From NCBI RefSeq assembly GCF_001540865.1, contig NC_033630.1, positions 1,955,147 through 2,019,146 of the forward strand: 64,000 bases of DNA, in the 5' to 3' direction. Of the stretch, positions 46,503-58,877 are shown one piece after another. Both the position numbers and the translations under genes were made by a program. Source of the DNA: Ananas comosus. Taxonomy: Eukaryota; Streptophyta; Magnoliopsida; Poales; Bromeliaceae. The notes under the pieces are model-generated. The model was given only the letters and a program-made list of their open reading frames with translations, was not told where the DNA came from and made no database searches. Positions within the stretch are counted from its first letter, which is position 1, and each line of letters opens with the position of its first letter.

Positions 46503-49010
46503 GGGAATGAAGCGGATCAGGGTTTATACTTCTCTACTACGTACTTAATTATTATTTGTTTAATGTTGGTGGTGGGGACCCTTTCCCTTCGTGAGGAGGG
46601 AGAGGGGGGGGGGGNGTGTGGGGGAAGAGAGAGTAGTAGGGTGGAGAGATCAGGAAAAGGTTGGGGGGGGTTGGGAAATGGGTTATGGAGGAGGGCCGAA
46701 TGGTGGGGGTGTTGTGGGAGGGCCGGTTTATGCGGGGCGTCGCACGTCGTTTCTGTGGGTGCCCGTCTCTCGCTCCCCCTCGTTCATTTCGGATGGCCGC
46801 AGCTCATTGTCCTATTGCCTGCACCTAGTCTGCCACGTCGCTCGTGTACCGGACTCACCAATAATTGAATCTGCTCGTGATTTCTGATTCGATTAGAGCA
46901 TAAAATCACCGGCAATCAATCTTCCAATCTAATTTGAAAAATACTCTCTGAATCTGCTACTCGACTGTCATAAAATATAGAAATTTTTGCTAAGAAGCTC
47001 TTCTGTATCATTTTTAGGCCTAGTTTGGTACTGCGTCACATAAAAATACCGGCTTTCATGCTGTGGAAAGATTAAGATATTGAAAAGCGCTTCTAGGCAG
47101 GCCTAGACATTCCAGCCCAGCCGAAGATTCCTGTTGGTGTACGGATGGGCCAGAAGAAGGCAAACTCTAATGGGCCTTATAAAGCCCAAGTGAGAACTTG
47201 TTTCCTCATGCCATGAGCCCCAAAAAAAAAAAAAAGAGTACCGGCCCAAGTGACTTGACTTCTTTAACGCAATTAAATAGATTTTGTAAGGCTCAATGAG
47301 ATCCGAAAGAGCCTTTCCTGTAACAGATATTCTGTATAGAATAAACAACCGGTCAATTCCATCTCGCCATGTGTGTTAATATTCTATTTCCTCGACAGTA
47401 GATTTTTGTCAGATAATAATCCTGAGGAGCAATTTTGAATATTAGCATCACTATAGACAGGAACCGGAGTAGGATTTGAGTCAGGCTTGTAAAGAAGCAA
47501 ACCCCGACAGTCATAAATGCAGCTCAGATTGTAAATCTCCATTCCAACCTGTTACCACTGAAACTTTGTCAATGCAATTAATTGCTTATGTTCATTGGCG
47601 CACAAGTACATGCCATTGCCCTAAAGTTGCAATTACGTAAGGATGCAATTACGTAAGGATGCAATTACTTCTTCTCTACCCCGTAAGACATGCGCACTCA
47701 TCGAATCGCAAACACAAATCTACTGTAAGATCCTTCGAGTCATGTAATGCGTTTCTCCCCTATAAAAAAAAAAAAAACTTAATAGAGATCGTATATGATA
47801 CCGTGCTGTTGCAGATATCTAATCATAACCTCGTCTGTCAATTGCTGCGGTTAAAAGAATAGCAAAATTGTTCAAAACTGACCCCTACTCACTCTTTTTC
47901 TTCTTTTTTTTTCTTCTTTTCCTCTTCAAATCCTAAATGGGCAATTTAAGCAAATCTTGGCTGTCCTCTGCATGGTTTTACTCACATATATTCAGTACTC
48001 AACTACTACTCTGTCTACATCACATTTAAAGGAAGGATTTTTCCCCCCAAAAGAAAAAAGAAGAAGCCTTTGCCACCAAATAACTACTAGCAGTTAATTC
48101 TGAGAATGGGGCCTCCTCCTCTTCTGCAAGTGGTAGGGATGAGTGCCTGAATAATTTCACAATTATTATTCTCCAATAATGAGGACAACGCCGGGCTGAC
48201 GAACGGTTCGATTTGCTGCTTCCGTTGGTTGTAAAGCTGAGCAGCGCAGTGGTAAAGATCACTAGCAGTAGTAACTTAAATCTGTTTGGCCTGGAATGAG
48301 CAGAGCTTCTGGAGAATAGTCACTTCGCCGCGGTTCTGCAGCTGAATCCAAATTCTTTTCTAGTTTGTTTGTTGAACGTTCTGAATTGTCTCTCCTGGAA
48401 ATTACTTGATCGCAATTAACCAAGATAGAGATCAATTTGGTATACGAGTGGTAAATTAAATGGAATTATCAAATTTGCACAAAATTTGGCATGTCTAAGC
48501 CAAATGCAAAAACTTTTCATCCCACAATTCAGGTACACTAACAATTAATAGTTCATACTTATTCTCAAAAAAAGAAAAAAAAAGAAAAAAGAGAGAGAGA
48601 GGGAGAAACACACGCGCACGCGCGCACACACACACAACAGTTCATACTAGCTTTCTTATTTTCCATCCCCTCTTTTTAAGGGCTTTTTAAGACAATTCTT
48701 AGACTATTTCTTATCTTATCTGATCGGTTTTTATGTGGATCCATGTTACCCATCTTGGATAATTAATGTGTTAAATAATGATTTTATTTGTTGCCTCTAT
48801 TATTACTGTCACGCCCATCTTATGTTATTATACACGTCATTGAAAGTGTTAAGATTATTTTTGAAGTTTATCTTCTAGTTACCAAGACCAAATAATTCCA
48901 AATTCCAGCTCTGGCCATGACACCTATCTCCACCTTTTTTTTCTTCAACTCTCTGACAAGATCATAACTTTCAAAATTCCACAAAAAAGAAGAAGAAGAA
49001 GAAAATATAA
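46503..49010. other. Intergenic: RALF promoter side and AT-rich DNA
   Basis: A G-rich stretch with an N at 46615. A direct repeat gcaattacgtaaggat occurs near 47629-47660. A (CA)n tract lies near 48612-48637. No gene with a recognisable domain is seen. Confidence 0.45.
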
Positions 49011-49157
49011 CCTTTAAGGAAGTACTGCTACTTGTTCATTGGCCATGTGAGCTACACATGGGGAGTTGCTGTAATCTGCTCATTATGAGCAGAGTAAGTG
49101 ACCCAAACTAGCTGGGCATATCCAAGAGAGCAATGAGCTGGTCACTTCCTTGAAGGA
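49011..49157 (+). ncRNA. Long imperfect hairpin, miRNA-precursor-like candidate
   Basis: The 147-bp foldback pairs cctttaaggaagt (left) with acttccttgaagg (right), then ggccatgtgagcta with tagctgggcatatcc, then gttgctgtaat with agtaagtgac, closing on ctgctca-tta-tgagcag (49077-49093). Pairing is discontinuous with internal loops, as in plant MIR genes, and both arms are single-copy here. No known miRNA that I recall matches. The strand is arbitrary. Confidence 0.35.
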
Positions 49158-51122
49158 GAGATCCTGTATATGTAAAGTGTCCTTTAGATCATGTTAGAGA
49201 TTGAAACAGAGGAGGCATTAGATTTTTTTTTTTTTTTTAAAGAAAAATAGAGTAAGTAAAAGCCATTATTCTTCACATAATTTCAGGAAGAAACCATACC
49301 AAGCACAGTTGACTAAGAATTTGATAGTTGATAACCAAGGTTCTAATTAAATTTGAAGTATAGTTGCTTTGTACTTCTAATTGAGTTTTTCTCTTCCTTT
49401 TTTAATAAGAATGAAGCAATTGCCTACTAACTTTCTCTCAAAAAAAAAAAAAAATCAGAAAGGATAAAAAAAACTCTACATTAGGCCCCATTTGCCTATG
49501 CTTGAGCTTTTTGTTATTTTGACTCTATTACATGATTCTAAATGTGTCAGCAGATGGTGTGGCCTATTATTTTGCAATGTAGACATCCACAAATTTGATT
49601 CCATAATGAAAAAATAAAAAATTGACAATAGCTTATGCTTTAAAAATAAAAATAAAAATAGGGTGATACACTAAGTAATAGTAACACAATTAAAGAGGTC
49701 TATTTACCAGCACAATTTTATTGTATAGAATTTAATTTGAAAATTTAAAATAAAAGGTGTAGCCAAATAAGGCCTTTTCAGGGAATAGCTTTATGGGGCA
49801 ACAAATTGTCCTTAGTCCTTTTTCATTAATATTTTCATTTGCATGTGATATCTAGCTAGTATGATAATTGATGTCCTTTTTTGCAGTGCAAAATCTATAT
49901 ATCAAAGCACAACCACAAAAAAAAAAAAAAAAAAAAAAAAAATCCCCAAAAAGATTGAGATAGTTTTTTGGTTACCCTTTGCTTTATCATAATCCATGTA
50001 ATTATCATACATAACATTAAACCATACGAGGGAGAAAGATATATAAGGTATATATTGTGATTAATTAGAAACATATTATAATAATAACTAGACTAGTGAT
50101 ATGCTGATAACTTACATGCATTTCTCCAGTGAATAAATGTTTCTACTCCTCCCTCCTTTTTGTTTTAATCACTCCTAGGATTCCATCCAACATTACAAAA
50201 ATATTATTACTTAATTGCAAGTTCAAATGATCTTTTGGACAACAGTACTCAATAGGCATTTAATCACTGCTTAATTGGTTAGGCTATGTACCAGTCGATT
50301 CAGGTAAAAAAAAAAAAACTAATTAATTATAGAAGGACTAGAGGGACATATATAGAATTTCTAGTATTAATGTGACCATTTCTGGATTTATTGACATTTT
50401 TTGAATAACAGCAACGAATTGTTTTGACTTGGGCTCATGCTATAAATTAACCAGTTCACATAAATATTATGTGGTCCTTGCTTATAAGAAACAGTTCCAA
50501 GCATAATTATCACCAAAATAGGCATGGTCTATATGTGACATTTACACCTTGAATTAGGCCCCCACATTAGTTAGTTCAAATCAAGAATCATGAATAAATG
50601 ATGCAGTGTGTGATCTAGACATGTTGGACCAACATGTCTGAGAAAATGACCAAGTTCCAAGAATTAAATTTACTACAAGTGTCTATTAATATTCACTTGC
50701 AAAGAAGATGAAAGCTTCTGATCACGGCTACATAATTAAAATGGCCATAGTACAAGTGATATATATGAACAAGTGGATTAACTGAGCACGGGTTTGTAAA
50801 TAGTAAAATGGGATCATATCACTAAAGATGAGTATCCACTAGATGACAACTATCTCATTGCCAAAAATAGATTAAAGGAAAAATAAAAAGGAAGCATTAA
50901 ATGTTGCCCAACTACTTTCTTTCCTCCCGTATCAACATTTATGTTCATGAATGCATGTAGTGGCACCAAAACATAATATTTTCCCTTGTCAAGTTATTTA
51001 TATATATATGCATGGCCACACTCTCACTCTACCCAGTGAAGTGAAGAAGAGTAGCATCTCTCTACCACATTTCATCTTCTCTTTTCTCATTTTTGTAGTG
51101 TGTTCTTAGGTGCGCAGTGATC
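49158..51122. other. Intergenic upstream of PDF1
   Basis: AT-rich with A-runs at 49441-49454 and 49917-49942. L1-box-like words (taaatgtt at 50899 and, on the minus strand, near 50932) differ by one base from taaatgya. A tatatatat stretch at 50999-51009 is the likely core promoter of the next gene. No gene is seen. Confidence 0.45.
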
Positions 51123-52880
51123 ATGGAGAAGGAGAGGAGAGGAAGAGGTTTTGTGCTGAGTTTTATTCTAGTTGGGTTGTTTTCTCAAAGCTTGATTCCT
51201 CCTGTTATGTGTAGAAAGCTAGGGGAGTTATCTGACCAGAAGAACTACTACTCAAGCCCACACACTGGGAGTACGTGTGCCACATTTTTTTTTCTATCTC
51301 TACTACTCTCTCACTCTTCCTCTTTCTCTACCTAGCTAGATAAAGTGTTAGATATATAGATAGATAAATGAATCGCGAACCATATATATTCTTAGGACTT
51401 GTTTGGCCTGGCTTCTGCATTTGCAGAATACATTTTCAAACCAAACAAACTATTTGGTGCATATTTAAGTTAAAAAACAAACGATAAATACGCAAATTGT
51501 TATTTCTTTATTATTTCCTAACATCACTGGATCTAATAATATTATTCCTCACTATAATTCATTGCAGTTAAGGAATTCAATTATATAGTATAGCCGAATA
51601 TTCCTTTAGTAAAGCTAATAATACAATCATCACCAGCAAATACAAAATTTGAACTAATCAACTCTAGTTTAGGAGAACATTTTGTGGATAGCTATTATTA
51701 TGGCACTTTTTTTTGTTTTTACCGTGAGAATACTTTGGATGGTTTGTTTGGTAGATTCTGTTGTATGTATGTTGTACCTATCCAAAAATTTATCCATTAT
51801 TCATTCCCTTACACTTGCTTTTTTGTTTCCCTCTAGATCATACTAACACTTCTAAATTAAAAGATTAAGTTTCTTTCCATTCAATAAAAACTTAATTGCA
51901 ATAATGCTATTTCCAACCAATATATGCATGTTACTTACAAACACCACGGCTTACATTGATGCAGGTTCCAACAAAAACCCAGATTGCTCTACACCAACAC
52001 ACACGACCCCAACACCATCCTACGGCACCCCGACGCCGGTTAGCCACCCCACTCCGTCGAATGCCCCTGTCGTCGCGCCATACACCCCAACTACTCCGGT
52101 CACCGCTCCCTCCACTCCGGCCACCGTTCCCTCCACTCCGGACACTGCTCCCTCCACCCCCACCATCTCCACCCCGTCCCCGTTGATCCCAGTTGATCCT
52201 CATTTCCACTACTTCACTGGCTCCTGCGAGTAAGTACATTAACTATCTCGGGTAACTATAATTTGTCATAACTAATTACTTAAAAACATCTCATTAATTA
52301 TAAGTACGTTTTTCTTACGATGCTTAATATAACACCATGCACCCGATCAAAAAGTGTCTTTAGTAATTAAAGAATAAATTGCTCAATTATTTTTAATTTT
52401 AAGCGTCGACTCTTAATGCAAAAGCCAAATAACACGGGGAGCTATATTTCCATGCATTAGTTTTACTCTTTTCATTAACAATGTAGCAAAGTTTGTCCAA
52501 ATGGCTCTAACATTTTATTTTTCTTTATTTATTTTTTTTCCAATACTAACTAAAGCTACTGGAGGAGCCACCCTGAGGCTATCTGGGCCATCTTCGGCTA
52601 CTGGGGCACCGTCGGCCAGTACTTCGGTGCAGCGTCCGGCGCGGCGTTCGGGAAGAGCATGAGCCTGCCGGATGCGCTGGCGAACACGCGCCACGACGGT
52701 ATCGGCGCGCTCTTCCGCGAGGGGACGGCCTCGTTCCTCAACTCCATCGTCAACAGGAATTTTCCGTTCACCACCCAGCAGGTGAAGGACGCGTTCGCCG
52801 CCGCAGTCTCCTCCGACGGCGCCGCCACCGCCCAGGCCGGGCTCTTCAAGCGGGCCAACGAGGGCCGGCTCAAGTTCTAG
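51123..52880 (+). CDS. PDF1: Protodermal factor 1 (PDF1)-like, 3 exons
   Basis: Secreted Pro-rich cell-wall protein of the L1/epidermal layer. Exons 51123-51270, 51965-52229 and 52556-52880 sum to 738 nt, 245 residues. A signal peptide (GFVLSFILVGLFSQSLIPPVMC) is followed by a Pro/Thr/Ser repeat region built from STP/APSTP units (about 56-125) and the conserved C-terminal domain: FTGSCDYWRSHPEAIWAIFG, GTVGQYFG, MSLPDALANTRHDGIGALFR, EGTASFLNSIV, FTTQQVKDAF, AQAGLFKRANEGRL. This C-terminus is the hallmark of PDF1. The first Met in the longer frame would need a GTG start, so ATG 51123 is used. The repeat region invites hydroxyproline glycosylation. Confidence 0.93.
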
Positions 52881-53460
52881 AACCCCAAAAGAAATACATG
52901 CATGCACGTATGCATGCAGTGATGTTTTTTTTTTTTTTTCCTTTTTTTTTTTTTTTATGTGATCCAAGCTACGGTTTGCTTTTTGTTATGATTTTTATTA
53001 TTATTACGTGTTGTGTATCTTTCTTAATTGTTTGATGGGTCGTTTGTTTGGTGGCTGGATTTGGGGATTGGTGCGTGGTAGTGTCGTTTGTTTGCTGTAT
53101 CTTGTTAAGATCTGCATCATTTTAAATATACATCTTGGTCTACATGAGAGGTTTTTTTACTGCTCGGAATAGAGATGTCAACGGGGCGGATTTGGGCAGA
53201 TTCGGGTGGATTTTTAAAAATTCGAATCCGAACCCGACTCCAAACTCAAGACCCGAATCCGAGCCCGAACCCGAACCTGAACATGACGGATTTTAAAAAT
53301 TTATATTCAAATCCAAACCCCACCAAAAATTCGAAACTCGAACCCGAATCTGAAACCGAAAATTTGAATTCGAAACAATTATTCTTTTTTTTAATATTTC
53401 AAAATATATTATATTAAATCTAAATTTTTAAAATACAAATTTAAATATAACATTANATAT

Positions 53461-53541
<81 letters not shown>

Positions 53542-55287
53542 ACAAAATAAATTCGGGTTCAGATCGGGTACAGTCAAAATTCATATCCGAATTCATATCC
53601 GTCGAGTTTCTATTTTTGATATTCATATTCGAATCCATATCCATTTAGTATCAAAAATATCCGTACCCATTGACATCCCCACCTTGGATTTAAAATATTT
53701 AAAATAATTTTTCAGAGCTGTTTATTTTGCAGCTTTATAAAATTTCAAAACTGTTGTGTAATTTATTATAAAACTAATAAATTTGCTAGTGACTAAAGAT
53801 AATTTTTGGACAAAACATACTTATCTTTTTCAATTTAAATATTTCGAATAAAAAATATGGAAGAGTTATGAAACATTACAAACGATTAAACTAAAGGGCC
53901 TACTTACTTATTATCGGCCAGGAAAAAAGCCCGGCCCATAATTAGGCCCACTATCAACCTAATAGCATGTGTTCGCACAAGTTTTGCACACATGCGCACC
54001 CAACTAAAATGTTATTTCAAAAAAAGAAAAGAAAAGAAAATCTATAAATCGAAAAAATTAAGGGAATGAACGGTTTTTAGGATCTAAGATACAGCTGTTA
54101 ATTGCGATTGATGAAGGATAACGGAGAACGAATTATGATCTTATCGTTACCAAGTAAACCTTATATAAAAAATACGAGCCGTTACGTTTTCGGTTAAGTT
54201 GGCGAACCTTTTCGTTCCCCACCCACGTCTCTTTCTCTTCTACGGCTTTATTTTCATTTTCATTTTTTTTTTCCTCCCCACACACAGAGTGAAATCGCCT
54301 CCTCATATGAGTAAATCTCTCTCTCTCTCTCTCTATTATCCCTATTTTTTTATAAAAATTTTGCTATTTGATTTAGAGTGTTTTAGTAGTAATATAAAAG
54401 TAGAAACTTTGGGTCATTTCTTTGATTTCTGTGTCGTTTTTGGTATTTGTCTGTAGGGTTTGATTTGTTTGAAGTTACTCTGGTATTGGTGGTTTCAATT
54501 ACTTTGAAGTTTTCTTTTTATTTAATAAATATTTAATCTAGTGTGCATTGCATAGAATTTTTTTTTTTTTTTTGTTCTTTTATAAAAATTGAACCTTTCG
54601 TTAGGAGTTTGGAGTGTACCAGTTGTACTAGTTCTTACTATCCTAATAAAATTGCATGGAGATTTTCTAGAGTTTTCCTAATATCATTATATTTATATTT
54701 TGGTTGGTTCATTTAGTTAAATTGGGATTATTGTTTCTAATCTCATTCTATTACGGCCATTTAGTAATTTAGCCCCTTTGATAAATATACTTTCTTTCGT
54801 GAGTCGAGAGGGGGCCCCAAGAGGAGGCAGTGTTTTCTGAGAGAGTGATACTTTTTGTGTTTCACTTTTCTTACTTCGTCTCCCCATGCATACTCAAGCT
54901 AGTTGTGAAACTAGCGTTAATTTATTGTGTGCTTTATTTCGTTTTTCCTATTTCTCTTCGTTTTTCTTTTTTTTTGTAACCAACAAACTAAAGTTTTCCG
55001 CTTTTGCCATAATAATTTCATTGAAAATCTAGTGAACTTACCTACAAATTCCATAGCAGTTTTCTCGTTTCTTTATTCCTTACGGAATAATTTCTGATCT
55101 CAGAATAATATTGTCACCTAATTTTCTCAGTTTCTATATTTAATTACATTTGGAGTTGCTGAATTTACTGCATTTTGCACAGAATCAGAACTAGTGAATG
55201 ATGAGAAGATGAGAAAATTTCTTCTTTGCACTCATATTTTGATTTGGTTATTGCAGTATAGATTCTGAAGAAGAGTTATAAGGGGAT
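52881..55287. other. Intergenic: PDF1 3' flank, a repeat, and the RHM leader
   Basis: Holds the MITE at 53170-53685. A tatataaa-like word lies at 54163-54170. A CT-rich leader follows, then a probable leader intron ending at tattgcag (55250-55257), 30 bp before the RHM ATG. No other gene is seen. Confidence 0.5.
53170..53685. mobile_element. hAT-like MITE with (CCCGAA)n interior, interrupted by an N and (TA)n
   Basis: The left end agagatgtcaacggg and the right end, reversed, ggggatgtcaatgggtacgg form terminal inverted repeats. The left interior is made of cgaacccgaa-type units and the right interior has inverse units (attcatatccgaattcatat). An N at 53456 precedes about 77 bp of ta repeats (53460-53536). 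No clear target duplication. Confidence 0.6.
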
Positions 55288-57683
55288 ATGGCAGCCTATA
55301 AACCGAAGAACATACTAATCACAGGAGCCGCGGGCTTCATTGCCTCTCACGTCGCCAACCGCCTCGCCAGTAACTACCCAGAATACAACATCGTGGTTCT
55401 CGACAAGCTCGACTACTGCTCCAACATAAAGAATCTTCTGCCCTCACATTCCTTGCCGAACTTCAAGTTCGTCAAAGGCGATATAGCATGCGCAGACCTC
55501 ATAAACTTCATCCTCACCACCGAGGCCATCGACACCGTCATGCACTTTGCTGCGCAGACCCATGTAGACAACTCCTTTGGCAATTCTTTTGAGTTCACGA
55601 AGAGTAACGTTTACGGGACTCATGTTCTTCTCGAGGCCTGCAGGACGTCAGCAGGTCAGATTCGGAGGTTCATTCATGTCAGTACCGATGAGGTGTACGG
55701 CGAAACCGATGAGGATGCTGTGGTTGGGAATCACGAGGCGTCTCAGCTCCTTCCTACAAATCCTTACTCTGCTTCTAAAGCCGGAGCGGAGATGCTTGTG
55801 ATGGCTTACGGGAGATCGTATGGCTTGCCTGTGGTGACTACTCGCGGAAACAATGTTTACGGGCCTAATCAGTTCCCCGAAAAGCTTATTCCGAAGTTTG
55901 TACTTTTAGCTATGAGGGGGCAGCCTCTTCCGATTCACGGAGATGGATCTAATGTTAGGAGCTATCTATACTGTGAGGATGTCGCGGAGGCTTTCGATGT
56001 TGTCCTTCACAAAGGAGCAGTCGGGCATGTTTATAATATCGGGACGAAGAAAGAGAGGAGGGTGATTGATGTTGCTAAAGATATTTGCAAGCTTTTCACG
56101 CTGGATCCTGATAAAGTTATTCAGTTTGTTACGAACAGGCCCTTCAACGATCAGAGATATTATTTGGATGATCAGAAATTGAAGAAACTTGGGTGGTCGG
56201 AGCGAACTACTTGGGAGGAGGGGCTAAGAAAGACTATTGAATGGTACAGAAGCAATCCTGATTGGTGGGGCGACGTTTCTGGCGCGTTACTGCCTCATCC
56301 TAGAATGCTGACGACGTCTAGGCCTTTCAATGGATCCGGGGAGATCAAGGACTTGGTTTATCAATTTACGAGTAACTACACAAGTACGGCAATCCGTAAT
56401 TCAACGAACTATTCTGAAAATTCTCCTCTGAAGTTCCTTATTTACGGCAGGACTGGATGGATAGGGGGGCTTCTTGGTAAAATATGTGAGACGAAAGGCA
56501 TACCATTTGAGTACGGAAAGGGTCGTCTCGAAGAGCGTTCGCAACTCGTATTAGACATCCTGAATGCGAAGCCAACACACGTCTTCAATGCAGCCGGCGT
56601 GACTGGGAGACCAAATGTCGACTGGTGTGAGTCTCACAAGCCAGGGACGATTCGAACCAATGTCACGGGTACTCTGAATCTTGCAGATGTATGCAGAGAA
56701 TATGGATTGTTGATGATGAATTATGCTACTGGGTGCATATTTGAGTATGATGACGAGCATCCTGAAGGGTCAGGCCTTGGCTTTAAAGAGGAAGACAAGC
56801 CAAACTTTACCGGATCATTTTACTCGAAGACCAAAGCAATGGTAAATTCTGCTTTGTATTCAATTTTTCTTTTTGCAGAATTGGTCCCTAGGCACAAAAT
56901 TGAGAGTGAATTACACCTGTCGTCGCCGATAAAGTTCAATAAAATTTCATTTAGGTTGCAGGACTTATAGTTGGCATCTCATTTCCATATTATATTATCG
57001 TGTATTAACTGTTACATTGTCATCACACTCATCTAACTTGTAGGGGAAATTTGATAGAATTCGATAGTGTAGCTCATTTATAAATTGCAGCAAATTGGCA
57101 TATGGTGATGGAAGTGAAAATTTGCAATTAACTTCATTCTTAACAGTGTATCCACTCTGTAAATACTATGTTTTGTTGATTAACAGTAACTATATCCGAC
57201 CTTCCCATTATAATGCAGGTCGAAGATCTTTTGCAAGAGTACAACAATGTGTGCACTCTTCGAGTTCGAATGCCAATATCTTCAGACCTTAATAACCCGC
57301 GCAACTTCATCACTAAGATCTCTAGGTACGACAAAGTGGTAAACATCCCGAACAGCATGACCGTCCTGGATGAACTTCTGCCCATATCAGTTGAGATGGC
57401 TAGAAGGAACTGCAGGGGCATATGGAATTTTACTAATCCCGGGGTTATTAGCCACAATGAGATTTTAGAGTTATATAGAAGCTTCATCGATCCTAACTTA
57501 ACGTGGGTAAACTTTACGCTCGAAGAACAAGCCAAAGTAATTGTCGCCCCTCGAAGTAACAATGAGATGGATGCTTCAAAGTTGAAGAATGAGTTCCCTG
57601 AGGTATTATCTATCAAAGATTCATTGATCAAGTATGTTTTTGAGCCCAACAGGAAGATCACAGCTGGTGAATTAGCTGACTGA
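55288..57683 (+). CDS. RHM: UDP-L-rhamnose synthase (RHM), 2 coding exons, 672 aa
   Basis: Cytosolic enzyme that converts UDP-glucose to UDP-L-rhamnose for pectin (RG-I) and flavonoid glycosides. Coding exons 55288-56841 and 57219-57683. The N-terminal 4,6-dehydratase domain (1 to about 370) has the NAD-binding GAAGFIASH, the TDEVYGETD stretch and catalytic YSASK. The C-terminal epimerase/keto-reductase domain (about 385-672) has GRTGWIGG, NAAGVTGRPNVDWCE and YSKTK. The 672 residues match the family's usual 670 or so. The apparent longer frame past 56841 runs into the intron; the acceptor aatgcag (57218) restores VEDLLQEYNNVCTLRVRMPI in frame. No defects seen. Confidence 0.96.
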
Positions 57684-58322
57684 TGAAACCGACTCGTTAA
57701 CAACTAGTCACTAGCCTTGACATCTGCATGAGTAGTTAACCGCAGCTAATTTATGTAATCCAACATGCTATTTATCTGTTCTTTCACATTGTTTTGATGG
57801 TTGTTCCTTCACTTCCTTGATCTTTAAAGGTAGGTGCAGTGACATTTGGTTTGCCAAGACGTGCATCCTATCGATGCCGATAAGTCTAGTTATCAAAATT
57901 GTGTGGGTTAGAACATCTTTATCCAGTGAAAGTAATGCACTCTTTTGTCCTTCTTGTATTTTGCACTGAATATATATATATCTGCCACTCTCTTTCTGCT
58001 TTTTGTTGTCTAATAGAGTTTCTGCAATTTACTAAGATTTCGTTCAATTTCCCAAAGGAGCATAACATCATCATATCCACTTCATTTCAATGTTTACTAG
58101 TTGCCTTACCTCATGCAAAGAAAATATAATATTCAAATACTTTATTCTGAGTACATGGTGAGGGATATAGTTTGCTTGCTAAAAGATGCTTATACGAGTA
58201 GTTTTGGAGTTTATTTTTTATTCTTGTGCTCCCTCAATCTAACGACCCCATATTTACTGATAGGCCATATAAGAAACACGAGGAGACCTCAAAAAGAAGA
58301 ACTTTATACGTGACATTGTTTT

Positions 58323-58366
58323 TTTGAGAATAGATAGCAATCTACCCGCTTCATTCATTGTTTTAC
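58323..58366 (-). mobile_element. 5'-truncated retroelement tail
   Basis: Reversed it reads gaatgaagcgggtagattgc, tatctattctc and an A-run. The stem ggtag/ctatc pairs with one G-U. The flanks acgtgacattgttt and acatgacattgttt look like its target duplication. Confidence 0.6.
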
Positions 58367-58576
58367 ATGACATTGTTTATGTAAATATATCGTGACATCT
58401 TAATTATTGGTACATCGTGACATCTTAATTATTGGCGTTATCTTGAACTACAGACTCAATAAAACATGGCGTCATCCTGAATTTTGCATGTCTAAGCAAA
58501 GAAAATGTAATGCCAAAACAACTATCTTATATAAACGTGTAGAATTACCATTGGAAGTGGATCATTAAAAGATTCC

Positions 58577-58615
58577 AAACAATTTTTTTGGAAGTAAGAT
58601 AGTATGTTACCTGTT
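58577..58615 (-). mobile_element. 5'-truncated retroelement tail
   Basis: Reversed it reads cgaaacaggtaacatactat, cttacttcc and an A-run. Same tail family, more worn. Confidence 0.45.
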
Positions 58616-58877
58616 TCGAACCACCCACCTAGCTTCCAGTTACTTCCTAGCGCACAAAAGATGGATTGGACAAGAACTTTATCAACTTAGATACATTTGT
58701 ATTCCTAGTATGGACTCTTCACATCTTGGGAAAACTGCATAGATCGCTTTATTTACAGCAGTTTTCTTGCATGTCATTACGTAACATACCTAAAACGTCA
58801 CTTTGTTACACACAGATCCCTCAAAACAAAAGCAGGGAGGAGGAAAAAGGAAAGGCAGAGACGTACCGAGCTGTAAT

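Larger units (their letters stand above)
57684..58877. other. Intergenic between convergent RHM and HSF, with two retro-tails
   Basis: AT-rich. Contains truncated retroelement tails at 58323-58366 and 58577-58615. No gene is seen. Confidence 0.5.

Noticed and set aside
45865..46548. Plus-strand ORFs opposite RALF
   Set aside because: They are antisense to a clear signal-peptide plus 4-Cys RALF precursor.
46563..46887. Gly-rich ORFs at the G-run
   Set aside because: They cross an N in a homopolymer and show no domain.
56842..56970. Extension of the RHM frame to 56970
   Set aside because: Downstream residues leave the RHM sequence; a good donor at 56842 and acceptor at 57218 restore it.
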